Assembly (NCBI RefSeq): GCF_008386695.1
Contig: NZ_VUOC01000004.1
Span: forward strand, 1,428,327-1,492,326
Direction: 5' to 3'
DNA: 64,000 nt
Source of the DNA: Chitinophaga agrisoli
Lineage (GTDB): Bacteria > Bacteroidota > Bacteroidia > Chitinophagales > Chitinophagaceae
Both the position numbers and the translations under genes were made by a program. This document shows positions 16,026 through 25,078 of this stretch, in pieces (within the stretch, counting starts at the first letter, position 1; every line of letters begins with the position of its first letter). Under the pieces are notes generated by a model that saw only the letters and a list, made by a program, of their open reading frames with translations, ran no database searches and was not told the DNA's origin.

Positions 16026-18047
16026 TTAAAGATGCAGCAACTTCAGCGTGCCTACTAACTGGCTGGTAGTTTCGTCATAAATATTCAACAGATACAATCC
16101 TTTACCTACATTCCTATCGACCGTTAACACTACCCTGGACTGGTTTACCACCCGCTGTATCAATACGGGTCTGCCCTGCTGATCGGATAATGACAGGAGG
16201 AACGTGCCTTCTGCCGGCAACCCGGCCACCGTAAATTGCCCGTCAAACGGGTTAGGCGATGCATGCAGCGCTTCTTCTCCATTAGGTCCCATCTTCTGCT
16301 GCGACAGCGCCATCAACGGCTGCGGTGCGGTAACTGTAAAACTGCGGGTCAGCGAGATGGAATCCAGCGGATGCGAAAAGCTTACCTGCAACTGATGTAC
16401 GCCTGGTGTTAGACCGGCCGGATCAATAACAAAAGCGCCTTTCTCCGTTAGCGGCAGCAGGGTGGTATTGTCCAGCAGCACTTTTACCTCCGTGTGCCAG
16501 CGGCTGGGTGGGTAATTCACAATCAATACCGTATCGGGATTACCGGCTGTGCTGTACTGCGTTTTCAGCGTGCGCAGTAAAGGCTGTGCATCGAGTACCG
16601 GGTATACATGCAGGGCTACAGCAGTATCATAAGAATAAGTAACCCCATTAAAGCCCTGCCATTGCAGCGTATCCACGCCTACAATGCCGGGGTTGGGCGT
16701 ATATTTCATGTTGTTCAGCTCATCACGGGTTATTTCATTGCTCCTTTCCCAATAAACCACCTGCCCATTTACGGTTAACTTGCCATACCTGGGCTGGGAA
16801 CTGATCTTTACTTTGCCCAGCTGTCCCGGGCCGCTTACCGGGCCGGAGAAATGCTGGATAAAATCATCCGCGCTGAATTGCATGGAGCTGCCCATAAACC
16901 CGCTTTTGTCAAACGGCTGCACATTCATCACCAACGTAGTATCCGGGTTCATCTTATACAGCACATTGCGCAGGCTCATAAACCAGGTATCCTCCTCAAA
17001 GAAAACGCGATCGTAGGAGGTTGTAATAAGCCGCTTATTACCAACACGCGGACAATAATACATGCCGGTAGGCAGCCTGTCCTTACGCACCATTATATCG
17101 CCATTGGGCGACAGGCCCAGGATCGAGGTCTGGACGTAGTCATCCCAGCGGCCTCCTTCTTCAGAAAAGGCCAGGCGCTCGTTACCAATGGAGTCTCTTA
17201 CGTAGGTCCAGCTTTTTGCAGATGCCTCTCCATCCTGCCTGGTCACATATGCCGCGTATCCGCCGTTGATACTCAGCTCATCATCAATAACCGGGAATTC
17301 GTACTCACCCAAATAGGCCAGCGTATCCACCCTGGTCCCATCATTAAATGCCAGCCAGGTACCCGCCATACTTCGCGCTGTATAAAGTACCTTTCCATTA
17401 TCTGCCTTTGGCCTTTCCATGTTAACAGGGGTTCCTGCGCCATCTGTCATGATCGTTTTTACCCCACCCTGGTAGGCATATGTTATTTGCGTTGAATTCA
17501 GCTCAACCTTATCATACAACAGCATTCCCTCTTTAGATAAGGCTATGTCCGAGGCTACACTGTCTTCCACCAGCGTCACCTGTTGCGTGGCAAGGTCTTT
17601 AAGGTATAAGGAATCCCTTATCACGATGGAAGGTGTTGAAGGTGTTGGCGCGCTCCTGACCCAGGCCAGGTAGTTGCCCGCTGTTCTTACTGCAAAGCCG
17701 CGGTCATCCAGCAAACTTAATACGCCCTGCCGCCATTCATATAGCCCGCCAGCCTCCGTTGCCACGCTAAATATTGCCCCGGAAGGCGTTAACTGGGCAT
17801 TACTGACTTTGTAGGGGGCTACGCCCAGCAACTGCCCCAGGGGAATAGCCGTACTGGTATGCTGCTGCAGATCCACAATGTAGTAGGTAGTGTCCTTTAG
17901 GGTCAACAGCCGGTGGCCCTTCAGATCTTTTAGGGTAGACCCGTTTTCCGCTGTATAATATTCCGTCAAATAGGGGTTATTGTCAACCTGGGCATAGGAC
18001 GACAGCCCGCATAACAGGAAAATAAAAAAGTGGTAGACTTTTTTCAT
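16026..18047 (-). CDS. Large secreted protein with type IX secretion sorting domain
   Basis: This 673-residue protein has a Sec signal peptide (MKKVYHFFIFLLCGLSSYAQ). About residues 30-380 show repeated strand pairs with GGxxx and YT-type turns, consistent with a beta-propeller. About 400-480 resembles a cadherin-like Ig module (GKLTVNGQVVYWER, GVDTLQWQGFNGV). The last 80 residues (ASPNPFDGQFTVAGL to GLYLLNIYDE) are a type A T9SS C-terminal sorting domain, so the protein should cross the outer membrane and be attached or released. No catalytic residues are recognised; an adhesin or carbohydrate-binding role is possible. It stands alone, read leftward. Confidence 0.82.
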   Translation of the reverse strand: MKKVYHFFIFLLCGLSSYAQVDNNPYLTEYYTAENGSTLKDLKGHRLLTLKDTTYYIVDLQQHTSTAIPLGQLLGVAPYKVSNAQLTPSGAIFSVATEAGGLYEWRQGVLSLLDDRGFAVRTAGNYLAWVRSAPTPSTPSIVIRDSLYLKDLATQQVTLVEDSVASDIALSKEGMLLYDKVELNSTQITYAYQGGVKTIMTDGAGTPVNMERPKADNGKVLYTARSMAGTWLAFNDGTRVDTLAYLGEYEFPVIDDELSINGGYAAYVTRQDGEASAKSWTYVRDSIGNERLAFSEEGGRWDDYVQTSILGLSPNGDIMVRKDRLPTGMYYCPRVGNKRLITTSYDRVFFEEDTWFMSLRNVLYKMNPDTTLVMNVQPFDKSGFMGSSMQFSADDFIQHFSGPVSGPGQLGKVKISSQPRYGKLTVNGQVVYWERSNEITRDELNNMKYTPNPGIVGVDTLQWQGFNGVTYSYDTAVALHVYPVLDAQPLLRTLKTQYSTAGNPDTVLIVNYPPSRWHTEVKVLLDNTTLLPLTEKGAFVIDPAGLTPGVHQLQVSFSHPLDSISLTRSFTVTAPQPLMALSQQKMGPNGEEALHASPNPFDGQFTVAGLPAEGTFLLSLSDQQGRPVLIQRVVNQSRVVLTVDRNVGKGLYLLNIYDETTSQLVGTLKLLHL

Positions 18048-18239
18048 GATGAAGAGGTGGTTTGATGATAAAATAAAGATTGGTCAGGGTAACTGGGTTC
18101 TCTACCTGTGACAAACAGTTTCATTACTCGCAATAAATATACAATCTCTTATACTATATAGGTTTACTTATAGCAGTAGCTCCTTACAACAGATAGAAGC
18201 ATGATCCCTTGTTTTAGTAACAGGCCCCGGGGCAGCGGC

Positions 18240-19403
18240 TTATATCCTGGTTTTGATCACGCTGATCTTTTGTTTGATCTCAAGGAAACGTTTTTCCAGC
18301 AATTGATAAGAAGCATAAGAGATCACCGCCGTAAATAACAGGCAGGTAAGCGGATATATAACATCATACACTATAAAAGAACCCGCCGGGGCCTTCAACA
18401 CCCTTACAAACAACAGGATCGTTAGCTGGCACACCACCGTATGATACAGGTAGATACCATAGGATATTTTCCCCAACATCCTCAGCAGGGGCTGCTCAAA
18501 ATTAACAACAGACCGCTCAGCAACCGCAGCCAGTATGATGTAACAGAACAGTGCCGCCGCCAGCCCATGACCAAAGAAGTAGCGGAAAGTTGCCGGCAAC
18601 GGAAATATATTCATTGCAAACAGTAGGGCCACCGTCCACATTATCCATTGCGCCGCCTTATGGAATAACCGCTCATAGATCATCTTGTACCGCCCCCGGT
18701 TAAAAAAGAACCAGGCGCCCAGCATTCCCATTCCAAATAGCTCTAGGCCGTTCAGGATAAACACATAGTTGATGAGCTTCATCCGGTGCTCCGTAATATA
18801 CCCCTGCGCCATCAATACAAAGAACAGTGTTTTGGTAAGCATACTAACGGCTACCAGTATACCAAATAACTGCAGGATCCTTTTATTGTAACGCCGTATG
18901 AGCCAGGGCCATCCCAGGTAAAACTGCTCTTCCATACATACAGACCAGGTAATCTCTGCTATCCCTTCGTTATATTTAAAGAACGCAAGTTGCATATTCA
19001 CCGCAAATAATACCAGGAACAGCAGGTTAATGAGGGTCATCTGCCAATCCGGCGCCTGGTTATGTATACCCAGCCAGCCGGGTACAACAGGAAAAAGCAG
19101 GGTAACAGAAAGCCCGTAAAAAAAATACAGCGGCCAGATACGGAGGATACGGCGTATGTAAAAGTTCCTGATGTCAATGGTGCTGGTCCGCCGCTGTTCT
19201 TCCATTAACAGGTAAGAGATAAGGAACCCGCTCAGTACAAAGAACAGGTTTACCCCCAGCAGCCCAAATTGTTTTGTGTACTCATAATAAACAGCAGACA
19301 CACCCTCCACCGCATTCTGCTTGAAGAATTCAGCATGATGGATCAATACAAGGAAGGCCGCAATAAATCTAAGGCCATCCAGATTTTTAAAATAAACTTT
19401 CAT
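18240..19403 (-). CDS. Acyltransferase 3 family membrane protein (OafA-like)
   Basis: From the ATG at 19403 the protein has 387 residues (a start 15 bases upstream is also possible). It carries the N-terminal acyltransferase 3 signature NLDGLRFIAAFLVLIHH with the catalytic-type histidine, then RRILRIWPLYFFYG, and the EITWSVCMEEQFYLGWP motif. About ten transmembrane helices span the chain. Such enzymes transfer acetyl or other acyl groups onto exopolysaccharides, O-antigen or secondary metabolites at the membrane. It is a lone gene between a secreted protein and a divergent amidohydrolase, so no substrate is implied. Confidence 0.9.
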   Translation of the reverse strand: MKVYFKNLDGLRFIAAFLVLIHHAEFFKQNAVEGVSAVYYEYTKQFGLLGVNLFFVLSGFLISYLLMEEQRRTSTIDIRNFYIRRILRIWPLYFFYGLSVTLLFPVVPGWLGIHNQAPDWQMTLINLLFLVLFAVNMQLAFFKYNEGIAEITWSVCMEEQFYLGWPWLIRRYNKRILQLFGILVAVSMLTKTLFFVLMAQGYITEHRMKLINYVFILNGLELFGMGMLGAWFFFNRGRYKMIYERLFHKAAQWIMWTVALLFAMNIFPLPATFRYFFGHGLAAALFCYIILAAVAERSVVNFEQPLLRMLGKISYGIYLYHTVVCQLTILLFVRVLKAPAGSFIVYDVIYPLTCLLFTAVISYASYQLLEKRFLEIKQKISVIKTRI

Positions 19404-19647
19404 CGTTGCCGGGATCACGCTATCAGTACAGCCAAAAGTCTGAGAAGATGCTTTCCATAAAACTGGATTTTGTAGCTATTGGGTTGAACGTTTCGTTCTC
19501 TCAATTTACGCCAATTGGGGGGCTATTCCGGTAGTTTTTTTTATATAATTTATATATTTTCTTCAACCATCGGGGCTGCTATTAAAGCAGGTACGGCTAA
19601 AAATTATTTAAATTACAACCCATTCCACCAATAACACCGCCTCCAAT

Positions 19648-20862
19648 ATGGGTAAGATCTTATTCGCCGTACTGTTGCTTTTCACCCTGCCATCCATGGC
19701 CCAGGACCTTGTTATCAGCGGCGCCGTAGTATACGCCAGCCCGCAATCCCAACCGCTTGCCAACGCCGTGGTGGTTGTGCGTAACGGTAAAATAGCGCAG
19801 GTAGGTAAAAGCGGTGCGGTAACCATTCCGCCCGGTATCCCCCTTATCGACGCCCATGGTATGTTCCTCACAGCGGGCTATTGGAATAGCCATGTGCATC
19901 TTATCGAGCCTAAATGGATGGGCGCCGATACGATCCCGGGGGCGCGGCTCACCGCCCAACTGGATGATATGTTGAACAGCAGGGGCTTTACCCATATTTT
20001 TGACCTGGCGGAGTTTAACTTTGACAACCTGAAAGCGCTACGCGCCCGTATTGATAAAGGCGAGGTACCTGGCCCGGCCATCCGTGCGGTGGGCATTCCT
20101 TTTACCCCGCTGAACGGCAGCCCGTTTTATATAAAGCCATTGAAGCTGCCGGAGATAGGTGATCCTGCATCAGCCGCCCGCTATGTGGAAGAGCAGATCA
20201 GCGCCGGCGCCCAGGGCATCAAGATCTGGTCCGCCTCCCCTAACGGACGGATGGTAGTGCCCATGCAAATAGCCGTGGCCAAAGCGGCCATCCGTGTTGC
20301 CCATGAGCATCACCTGCCGGTATTTGCCCATCCCACTTCAGATACCGGCGTGGCAGTAGCCATTGCCAGCGGCGTGGATGTTTTGGCGCACACCGCGCCA
20401 GACGAGCATCATGACTGGCCGCCAGCTACCATTAAGGCCTTGCTGAAGGCTAATATTGCATTGATACCTACCATGAAACTTTTCCCCTGGGAACTGCTCA
20501 GGATGAAGGTTGACACTGCCAACAATCCCCTCATCACTACTACCCTGCAACAACTGGGCGCCTTTGCCAAAGCCGGCGGTACCATCCTGTTTGGAACAGA
20601 TGTAGGTTATATCACAGACTACAGCACAGAAGGCGAATTTGCCATGATGAGCAGGGCGGGGCTGGATTTCCGCGGCATCCTCCAGTCGCTCACTACCGCT
20701 CCCGCAAAAAAATACGGCCTGGATAAAACCACCGGCCGCATAGCGCCCGGCCTGGATGCTGATATTGTATTGCTCAGCGCTGATCCCGCCCTGGATAGCC
20801 AAAACTTTGCAAAAGTGGCTTATACCATCGCCAAGGGAAAGATCATCTACCGCCGCCCATAA
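19648..20862 (+). CDS. Secreted amidohydrolase family protein
   Basis: This 404-residue protein has a signal peptide (MGKILFAVLLLFTLPSMAQ). The amidohydrolase fold keeps the metal ligands: HVH in NSHVHLIEPK, HP in VFAHPTSDTG, H in DVLAHTAPDEHH, and the aspartate in ILFGTDVGY. The N-terminal beta-sandwich (GAVVYASPQSQPLANAVVVV) and C-terminal GLDADIVLLSADP are typical of imidazolonepropionase or prolidase-like subgroups. A periplasmic hydrolysis of a cyclic amide, dipeptide or similar is likely; the substrate is unknown. Intergenic DNA of about 240 bases upstream is AT-rich and holds no other gene I can see. Confidence 0.87.
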   Translation: MGKILFAVLLLFTLPSMAQDLVISGAVVYASPQSQPLANAVVVVRNGKIAQVGKSGAVTIPPGIPLIDAHGMFLTAGYWNSHVHLIEPKWMGADTIPGARLTAQLDDMLNSRGFTHIFDLAEFNFDNLKALRARIDKGEVPGPAIRAVGIPFTPLNGSPFYIKPLKLPEIGDPASAARYVEEQISAGAQGIKIWSASPNGRMVVPMQIAVAKAAIRVAHEHHLPVFAHPTSDTGVAVAIASGVDVLAHTAPDEHHDWPPATIKALLKANIALIPTMKLFPWELLRMKVDTANNPLITTTLQQLGAFAKAGGTILFGTDVGYITDYSTEGEFAMMSRAGLDFRGILQSLTTAPAKKYGLDKTTGRIAPGLDADIVLLSADPALDSQNFAKVAYTIAKGKIIYRRP

Positions 20863-20920
20863 CGGTGGCGGCTATCCAATATGATTAATATCCTTATCTT
20901 GCGCATCAGATCAAAATCCT

Positions 20921-21529
20921 ATGCCTGTGATGCCTATTGCACCACACACCGCTTTTGAATTACACCTGACCATCCATGACCTGCCGGCACACGCAACAGC
21001 CGCCTTCGCCAGCCGCTGTGCACAGCTGGATGCAAAGCCCATGCTGATAGAACTGGCCCGTGGACAGTATATCCATCAACCTATGCTCAACAAGGTGATA
21101 TACGCCTCTTCCCTGCAGGTGGCAGTAGCCACCGCGGAGACCTTATCCCGATCCTTACAGGCAAATAATTTCCATTTAAAACGCCTTAAGATAGAGATCC
21201 CTGCTTTTGATGCAGATGGCTGGACGGATATACAACCTGGTTTTACGCCCTATTTTGAATGGCATGGAAAAGTATCCTTTACCAACACCGCAGCCCTGCT
21301 GGCCCTATGCACAGCACACCAGGTGCACCTGTCCTTAAACGCACTCAAAAAAGAAGCAGGTACCCGCTTTGTGACCCTCCGGGAATTTGCCTCCCGCCAG
21401 GTATTTGAAGCGCGCCTGCAGCTATTGGCTACAAAACTGGAACAGGGCGGCTGGCCTATCCTCAAACAGCAGGCGGAATACTGTATTTACGATAACAATA
21501 TCATACTGGACAACGGCTGGTTGTCCTGA
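20921..21529 (+). CDS. Conserved-type hypothetical protein paired with nucleotidyltransferase
   Basis: This 202-residue soluble protein is not a known named family to me, but the pattern FELHLTIHDLP, PMLIELARGQYIHQPML, LKIEIPAF, YFEWHGKVSF and FVTLREF recalls a widespread uncharacterised family with two ferredoxin-like halves (FELHLT... and FEWHGK...). The gene ends 12 bases before the AbiEii-like nucleotidyltransferase, so the two form a unit. It could be a partner, substrate-binding subunit or antitoxin-like protein. No signal peptide or membrane segment is seen. The alternative ATG at codon 4 is equally possible. Confidence 0.7.
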   Translation: MPVMPIAPHTAFELHLTIHDLPAHATAAFASRCAQLDAKPMLIELARGQYIHQPMLNKVIYASSLQVAVATAETLSRSLQANNFHLKRLKIEIPAFDADGWTDIQPGFTPYFEWHGKVSFTNTAALLALCTAHQVHLSLNALKKEAGTRFVTLREFASRQVFEARLQLLATKLEQGGWPILKQQAEYCIYDNNIILDNGWLS

Positions 21530-21541
21530 AAAAATACACCT

Positions 21542-22522
21542 ATGAATAAAGATGAAATGGAAGCGTTGCGCCCGCTTTTGCTGGCCGAACTGCGGGAAGA
21601 GAACCGGGAAAGGATGCTGGTCAATGAAGCCTTTATCCGCCGCGCGGTAGCCTTGCAGCAACCCTTTATGCTAAAGGGGAGTTTTGTGACCCGCCAGTAT
21701 TTCGCTAACCCGGAAGACCGTTTTCCCTATGACCTGGACTGGGTATACACCGGCGGCCGTATTGATGACGTGGAAAAAGCAACGGAGATCTTTAGCCGCT
21801 GGATTGAAACTATCGCCGGCCTGGTAGTACCGGGAACAGAAAACATCGCGCTTCAGCTGGATTTTCAGGACAAAAAGATGATCTGGGAAGCGGTGGATTA
21901 TTCCATGTCATGGGACAAGCCAACGATCTCCACCAGTTATTACGGCCTCATGGGAGGCAAGAAGATCTACATGGGTGAAGTAGATATCTCCTATAACGTA
22001 CCGGTAGAAATGAACCCCGTTCCAATCACCTACCAGCCATTAACGGGAGATCCATTCATTGTCTCCCATGCGGTTCCCCTACCCTTGCAGATATCCTGGA
22101 AACTGCATCAAACAATCGTAAGGCCGCGCTTCAAGGATATGTTTGACCTCATACACCTGCTGCAACATCCTTCCTATACGCGGGATATGGCGCCCACGAT
22201 CCTGAAGGCAATGGTAAAAGAGTGCGCAGAAGGAAAAGTAGCCCAGCACCAGGTGAACAAACTGCTTACCGGCGATCTGGTACCGCTTTTTAATGACGGC
22301 GATATATTCGGGCTCTGGCAGTTTTTCCGGTTCGGCTATGTGCATGAAGACTGGCAAAAGAAGCCATCCTTAACCTGGCTTGCCGCGGAGCTCACCAACC
22401 CTGATAACTTACCGGCTACATTTAAAGAGCTCCGGGAAGCCTTGTTTGAAGCCATGCAGCGCGCAGGCATCACTATAGAAACGCTGCACAGTATACCTTA
22501 TGTAGAAAGAAAATTGCCGTGA
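21542..22522 (+). CDS. AbiEii/DUF1814-like nucleotidyltransferase
   Basis: This 326-residue protein has MLKGSFVTRQYFANPEDRFP followed by YDLDWVY near residues 42-68, which matches the nucleotidyltransferase beta-polymerase-like core of the AbiEii/AbiGii toxin (DUF1814) family: lysine-glycine, arginine, then the Asp-x-Asp pair. A C-terminal KLHQTIVRPRFKDMFDLIHL matches the family R-x-KD-x-xDL segment. AbiEii and MenT toxins transfer nucleotides onto tRNA or themselves and stop growth, but many family members are housekeeping. The usual AbiEi antitoxin (winged helix) is not next to it; instead the 202-residue protein is 12 bases upstream. Activity is inferred. Confidence 0.75.
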   Translation: MNKDEMEALRPLLLAELREENRERMLVNEAFIRRAVALQQPFMLKGSFVTRQYFANPEDRFPYDLDWVYTGGRIDDVEKATEIFSRWIETIAGLVVPGTENIALQLDFQDKKMIWEAVDYSMSWDKPTISTSYYGLMGGKKIYMGEVDISYNVPVEMNPVPITYQPLTGDPFIVSHAVPLPLQISWKLHQTIVRPRFKDMFDLIHLLQHPSYTRDMAPTILKAMVKECAEGKVAQHQVNKLLTGDLVPLFNDGDIFGLWQFFRFGYVHEDWQKKPSLTWLAAELTNPDNLPATFKELREALFEAMQRAGITIETLHSIPYVERKLP

Positions 22523-22532
22523 TGATACTCGA

Positions 22533-22563
22533 AAAAGGAGAGGCTACGTACGCCCCTCCTTTT
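22533..22563. terminator. Bidirectional terminator
   Basis: A 12-bp stem with one mismatch (AAAAGGAGAGGC / GCCCCTCCTTTT, loop TACGTAC) lies between convergent genes, with A-tract and T-tract on the two sides. Confidence 0.75.
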
Positions 22564-22576
22564 GTTCCGTTACCAA

Positions 22577-23536
22577 CTATTTACCTAAGAAATCAAGCGC
22601 ATACTGCACAAACTTATCAGGGTTCTGCATAAAGGATGCATGCCCCGCGTCCGGAAATACGACCAGCTGTGAATGGGTAATGCTTTTAGACATATTAACG
22701 GAATTGATCACCGGCACCGGCAGATCCATATCACCATCCACGATCAGCGCTGGCTGCGTAACGGCCTTCAGCTCGTTCAACGCTTCCGGGTAAGGCTGCG
22801 CCCAGGCTAATACTGCGGTCAGCTCCGCCGTGCTGGCCTCCTGGCTCAAAGGCACATCCCGGTTAACAGTGCGTTTATTTACCCTCGCCAACGCCGCTTT
22901 ACCAGCGTTCCTGCTGGCATCAGAATCTGTAAATCCAAAGCGCAGGAATGATTCATCCTTACTCAGTCCCGCGGTGGCAGCTAACAGTTCCGGTAGTTTG
23001 GAAAGCCCTTCTGCCCCTTTAGGCCCTGTTCCCGTAAGGATGATCTTGTTCACCAACGCTGGCTCCGTCAACACGATCTGTTGGGTAACAAAACCACCCA
23101 TGGAAAAGCCCATTAAATTCACTTTCGGGTAGCCCATCGCTTTAATAAAGGTGACAGCGTCTTTGGCCATTTCCGCGATAGTGGACGGCGTTTTACCCGT
23201 GGAGGAACCTACGCCCTTGTTATCAAATATCACCACCTTGTATTGTTGCGCCAGGCCATTGGTGATAGCCGGGTCCCAGTCATCCAGGCCGCCGGCCAAA
23301 GGGGACACCAGCACCAAAGGAATACCGCCCTTATCGCCTAATACGCGGTAGGCATATTTAGCGCCATCCGCCTCTACAAACTGCGTAGCGGCGTCCTGGT
23401 GATAGTCAACCGCTACCGGGTCTGTACCGGTGACCGGCATTTCATCTTCCTTTTTACAGGCGATGATACTAAGTACAAATGCGCAGGCAAAAAAGAGACA
23501 TCTAAAAGCTTTTTCCGTTTTGTTGTGTGTCATCAT
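22577..23536 (-). CDS. Alpha/beta hydrolase lipoprotein
   Basis: With the ATG at 23536 (or the next at 23533) the protein is about 319 residues and begins with a lipoprotein leader ending LSIIAC, followed by acidic residues (KKEDE) that suggest surface or outer-membrane sorting in Bacteroidota. The alpha/beta hydrolase fold has the nucleophile elbow GFSMGG, aspartate in IVDGDMDLP, and terminal histidine in PDAGHASFMQ. Substrate is unknown; the closest general type is a small ester or lactone hydrolase. A longer in-frame start is rejected because it runs through the promoter at 23570-23600. Confidence 0.85.
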   Translation of the reverse strand: MMTHNKTEKAFRCLFFACAFVLSIIACKKEDEMPVTGTDPVAVDYHQDAATQFVEADGAKYAYRVLGDKGGIPLVLVSPLAGGLDDWDPAITNGLAQQYKVVIFDNKGVGSSTGKTPSTIAEMAKDAVTFIKAMGYPKVNLMGFSMGGFVTQQIVLTEPALVNKIILTGTGPKGAEGLSKLPELLAATAGLSKDESFLRFGFTDSDASRNAGKAALARVNKRTVNRDVPLSQEASTAELTAVLAWAQPYPEALNELKAVTQPALIVDGDMDLPVPVINSVNMSKSITHSQLVVFPDAGHASFMQNPDKFVQYALDFLGK

Positions 23537-23569
23537 GGTAGTAATTTTTAAGTAGTAAGGTTTACAGGT

Positions 23570-23600
23570 CAAAAGTATTTTCAGCGCTGCCGGCGGCCAA
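23570..23600 (-). promoter_or_regulatory. Promoter of the alpha/beta hydrolase lipoprotein
   Basis: On the minus strand a -7 box TACTTTTG (23577-23570) and TTG -33 element (23600-23598) are 20 bases apart, the spacing known for Bacteroidota. It gives a leader of about 30 bases. Confidence 0.7.
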
Positions 23601-23766
23601 TGAATAACTACCTTAAACAGACCAATCAGCACATGAAACAGCCATTTCCTGACCCGGATCTTTTTAGCCCCTGCACAGCGGTCTTAACAATTTTTTAATA
23701 TCCGCCACTGGGGGTTCGGGGGCTGTGAAACGTATCACCTCCGGACATTAATAACCAAGCACATTT

Positions 23767-24972
23767 ATGAGAACGAGTTTTATGCGCACGCTTACGCTGG
23801 CAGTACTGGCCGCTGGTTTCAGCAGCCATGCCCTGGGCCAGACCACCCATATCAGCCCCTGGGCGCCTACAGATGTGGTGATCCCGCCCGTGGCCGACCT
23901 TAATAAAGGCGTGTGGCTGAAAGGGGACCTGCACCTGCACTCCCGCCATAGCAAGGAATCTTCCAACAATCCTATTTCCAAGATGATCGCATTCTGTAAA
24001 GCGGTAGGTATAGACTATATCGCTATCACAGATCATGATAACCATGTAGAGGGTGATGTGGCGCACAATACCTGGGCTGACCCGGAATTTAAATCATCAG
24101 ATAGCGTACTACTGCTGTACGGCGCAGAATGGACCACCGTACGTGGCCATGGCAATGTTTTCTCTGCCCGCCCCTATGATCACCAACGCCTGTACGATGT
24201 GCGCGACCAGCGCGATGTAGTGATAGGCGCTGTAAAGAAACAGCTGGATATACATCTCTCTGCCAACCATCCTGCCGGCCCTAAAGACCATTTCGGATAC
24301 TCTTATGATATTGTACAATCCATGGAAGTATGGAACTCCGCTATGTGGTCTAAAAATGCCAATACCATCATGATATGGGACGATATGCTCTCCTCTGGCC
24401 GCAAAATGACCGGCAGAGGCGGTAGCGATGCCCACCATGGCGTACCGGAAACACCGGACAAAGCCACCAAGAACAGTCCCCAGGCACAATATAACTATGT
24501 AGGCACGCCCACCACCTGGGTATTTGCCACCAGCCGCAGCACCCAGGCAATAGTAGACGCCCTCACCAACGGCCGCGTATCAGTAAGCGCCAACCCGTAC
24601 GCACCACGTGTTGAATTTTATGCCGACCTGAACCAGGATGGTAAAATGGATATGATGATGGGAGATAACGTAAAATCCAATGGCCAGCCCGTGAAATTCC
24701 GTGTACAGCTGAGCGGCAAAACCGTGGCGGATAGCACCTATACCGTAAATGTGGTAAAGAACGGTAACCCGTTCAACACCTACCAGATGAGCGGTAAAAA
24801 ACCTGTAGTGGAGTTTACGGATACGCCTGCGGAAATGCACCGCAGCTACTACCGTGTTACCGTAGAAGGTCCCCGTACGGATTATCCGCAGGTACCGCTT
24901 TCCGCGTCGCTGAGCGGTAATATGGTGGGATTATCCAACCCTATCTATTTCAATTTCGATCCTAATTTTTAA
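23767..24972 (+). CDS. Secreted PHP-type metallohydrolase (CehA/McbA-like)
   Basis: This 401-residue protein has a signal peptide ending near SHALGQ. The PHP metal-binding motifs are clear: GDLHLHSRHS (HxH), ITDHDNH, HPAGP near 165 and GGSDAHH near 220. CehA/McbA-type proteins are metal-dependent hydrolases that act on esters, carbamates or phosphates, and many Bacteroidota secrete them. From about 270 to the end a beta-sandwich is seen (PRVEFYADLNQDGKMDMM, including a Dx[DN]xDG-like calcium motif), perhaps a binding domain. Followed by a strong terminator. Substrate unknown. Confidence 0.82.
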   Translation: MRTSFMRTLTLAVLAAGFSSHALGQTTHISPWAPTDVVIPPVADLNKGVWLKGDLHLHSRHSKESSNNPISKMIAFCKAVGIDYIAITDHDNHVEGDVAHNTWADPEFKSSDSVLLLYGAEWTTVRGHGNVFSARPYDHQRLYDVRDQRDVVIGAVKKQLDIHLSANHPAGPKDHFGYSYDIVQSMEVWNSAMWSKNANTIMIWDDMLSSGRKMTGRGGSDAHHGVPETPDKATKNSPQAQYNYVGTPTTWVFATSRSTQAIVDALTNGRVSVSANPYAPRVEFYADLNQDGKMDMMMGDNVKSNGQPVKFRVQLSGKTVADSTYTVNVVKNGNPFNTYQMSGKKPVVEFTDTPAEMHRSYYRVTVEGPRTDYPQVPLSASLSGNMVGLSNPIYFNFDPNF

Positions 24973-24990
24973 CCGCACTATATGCGTAAA

Positions 24991-25027
24991 AAAAGGCTGA
25001 CCGGCAAATGACCGGTCAGCCTTTTTT
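24991..25027 (+). terminator. Strong intrinsic terminator
   Basis: A long perfect stem (AAGGCTGACCGG / CCGGTCAGCCTT, loop CAAATGA) is flanked by an A-run and followed by TTTTTTG, between the PHP hydrolase and convergent TPR lipoprotein. Confidence 0.88.
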
Positions 25028-25078
25028 GTTAATCAGCCTTTGGGGATAGCCCCGTTCCCGTGGCATTTCATCAGCCCA

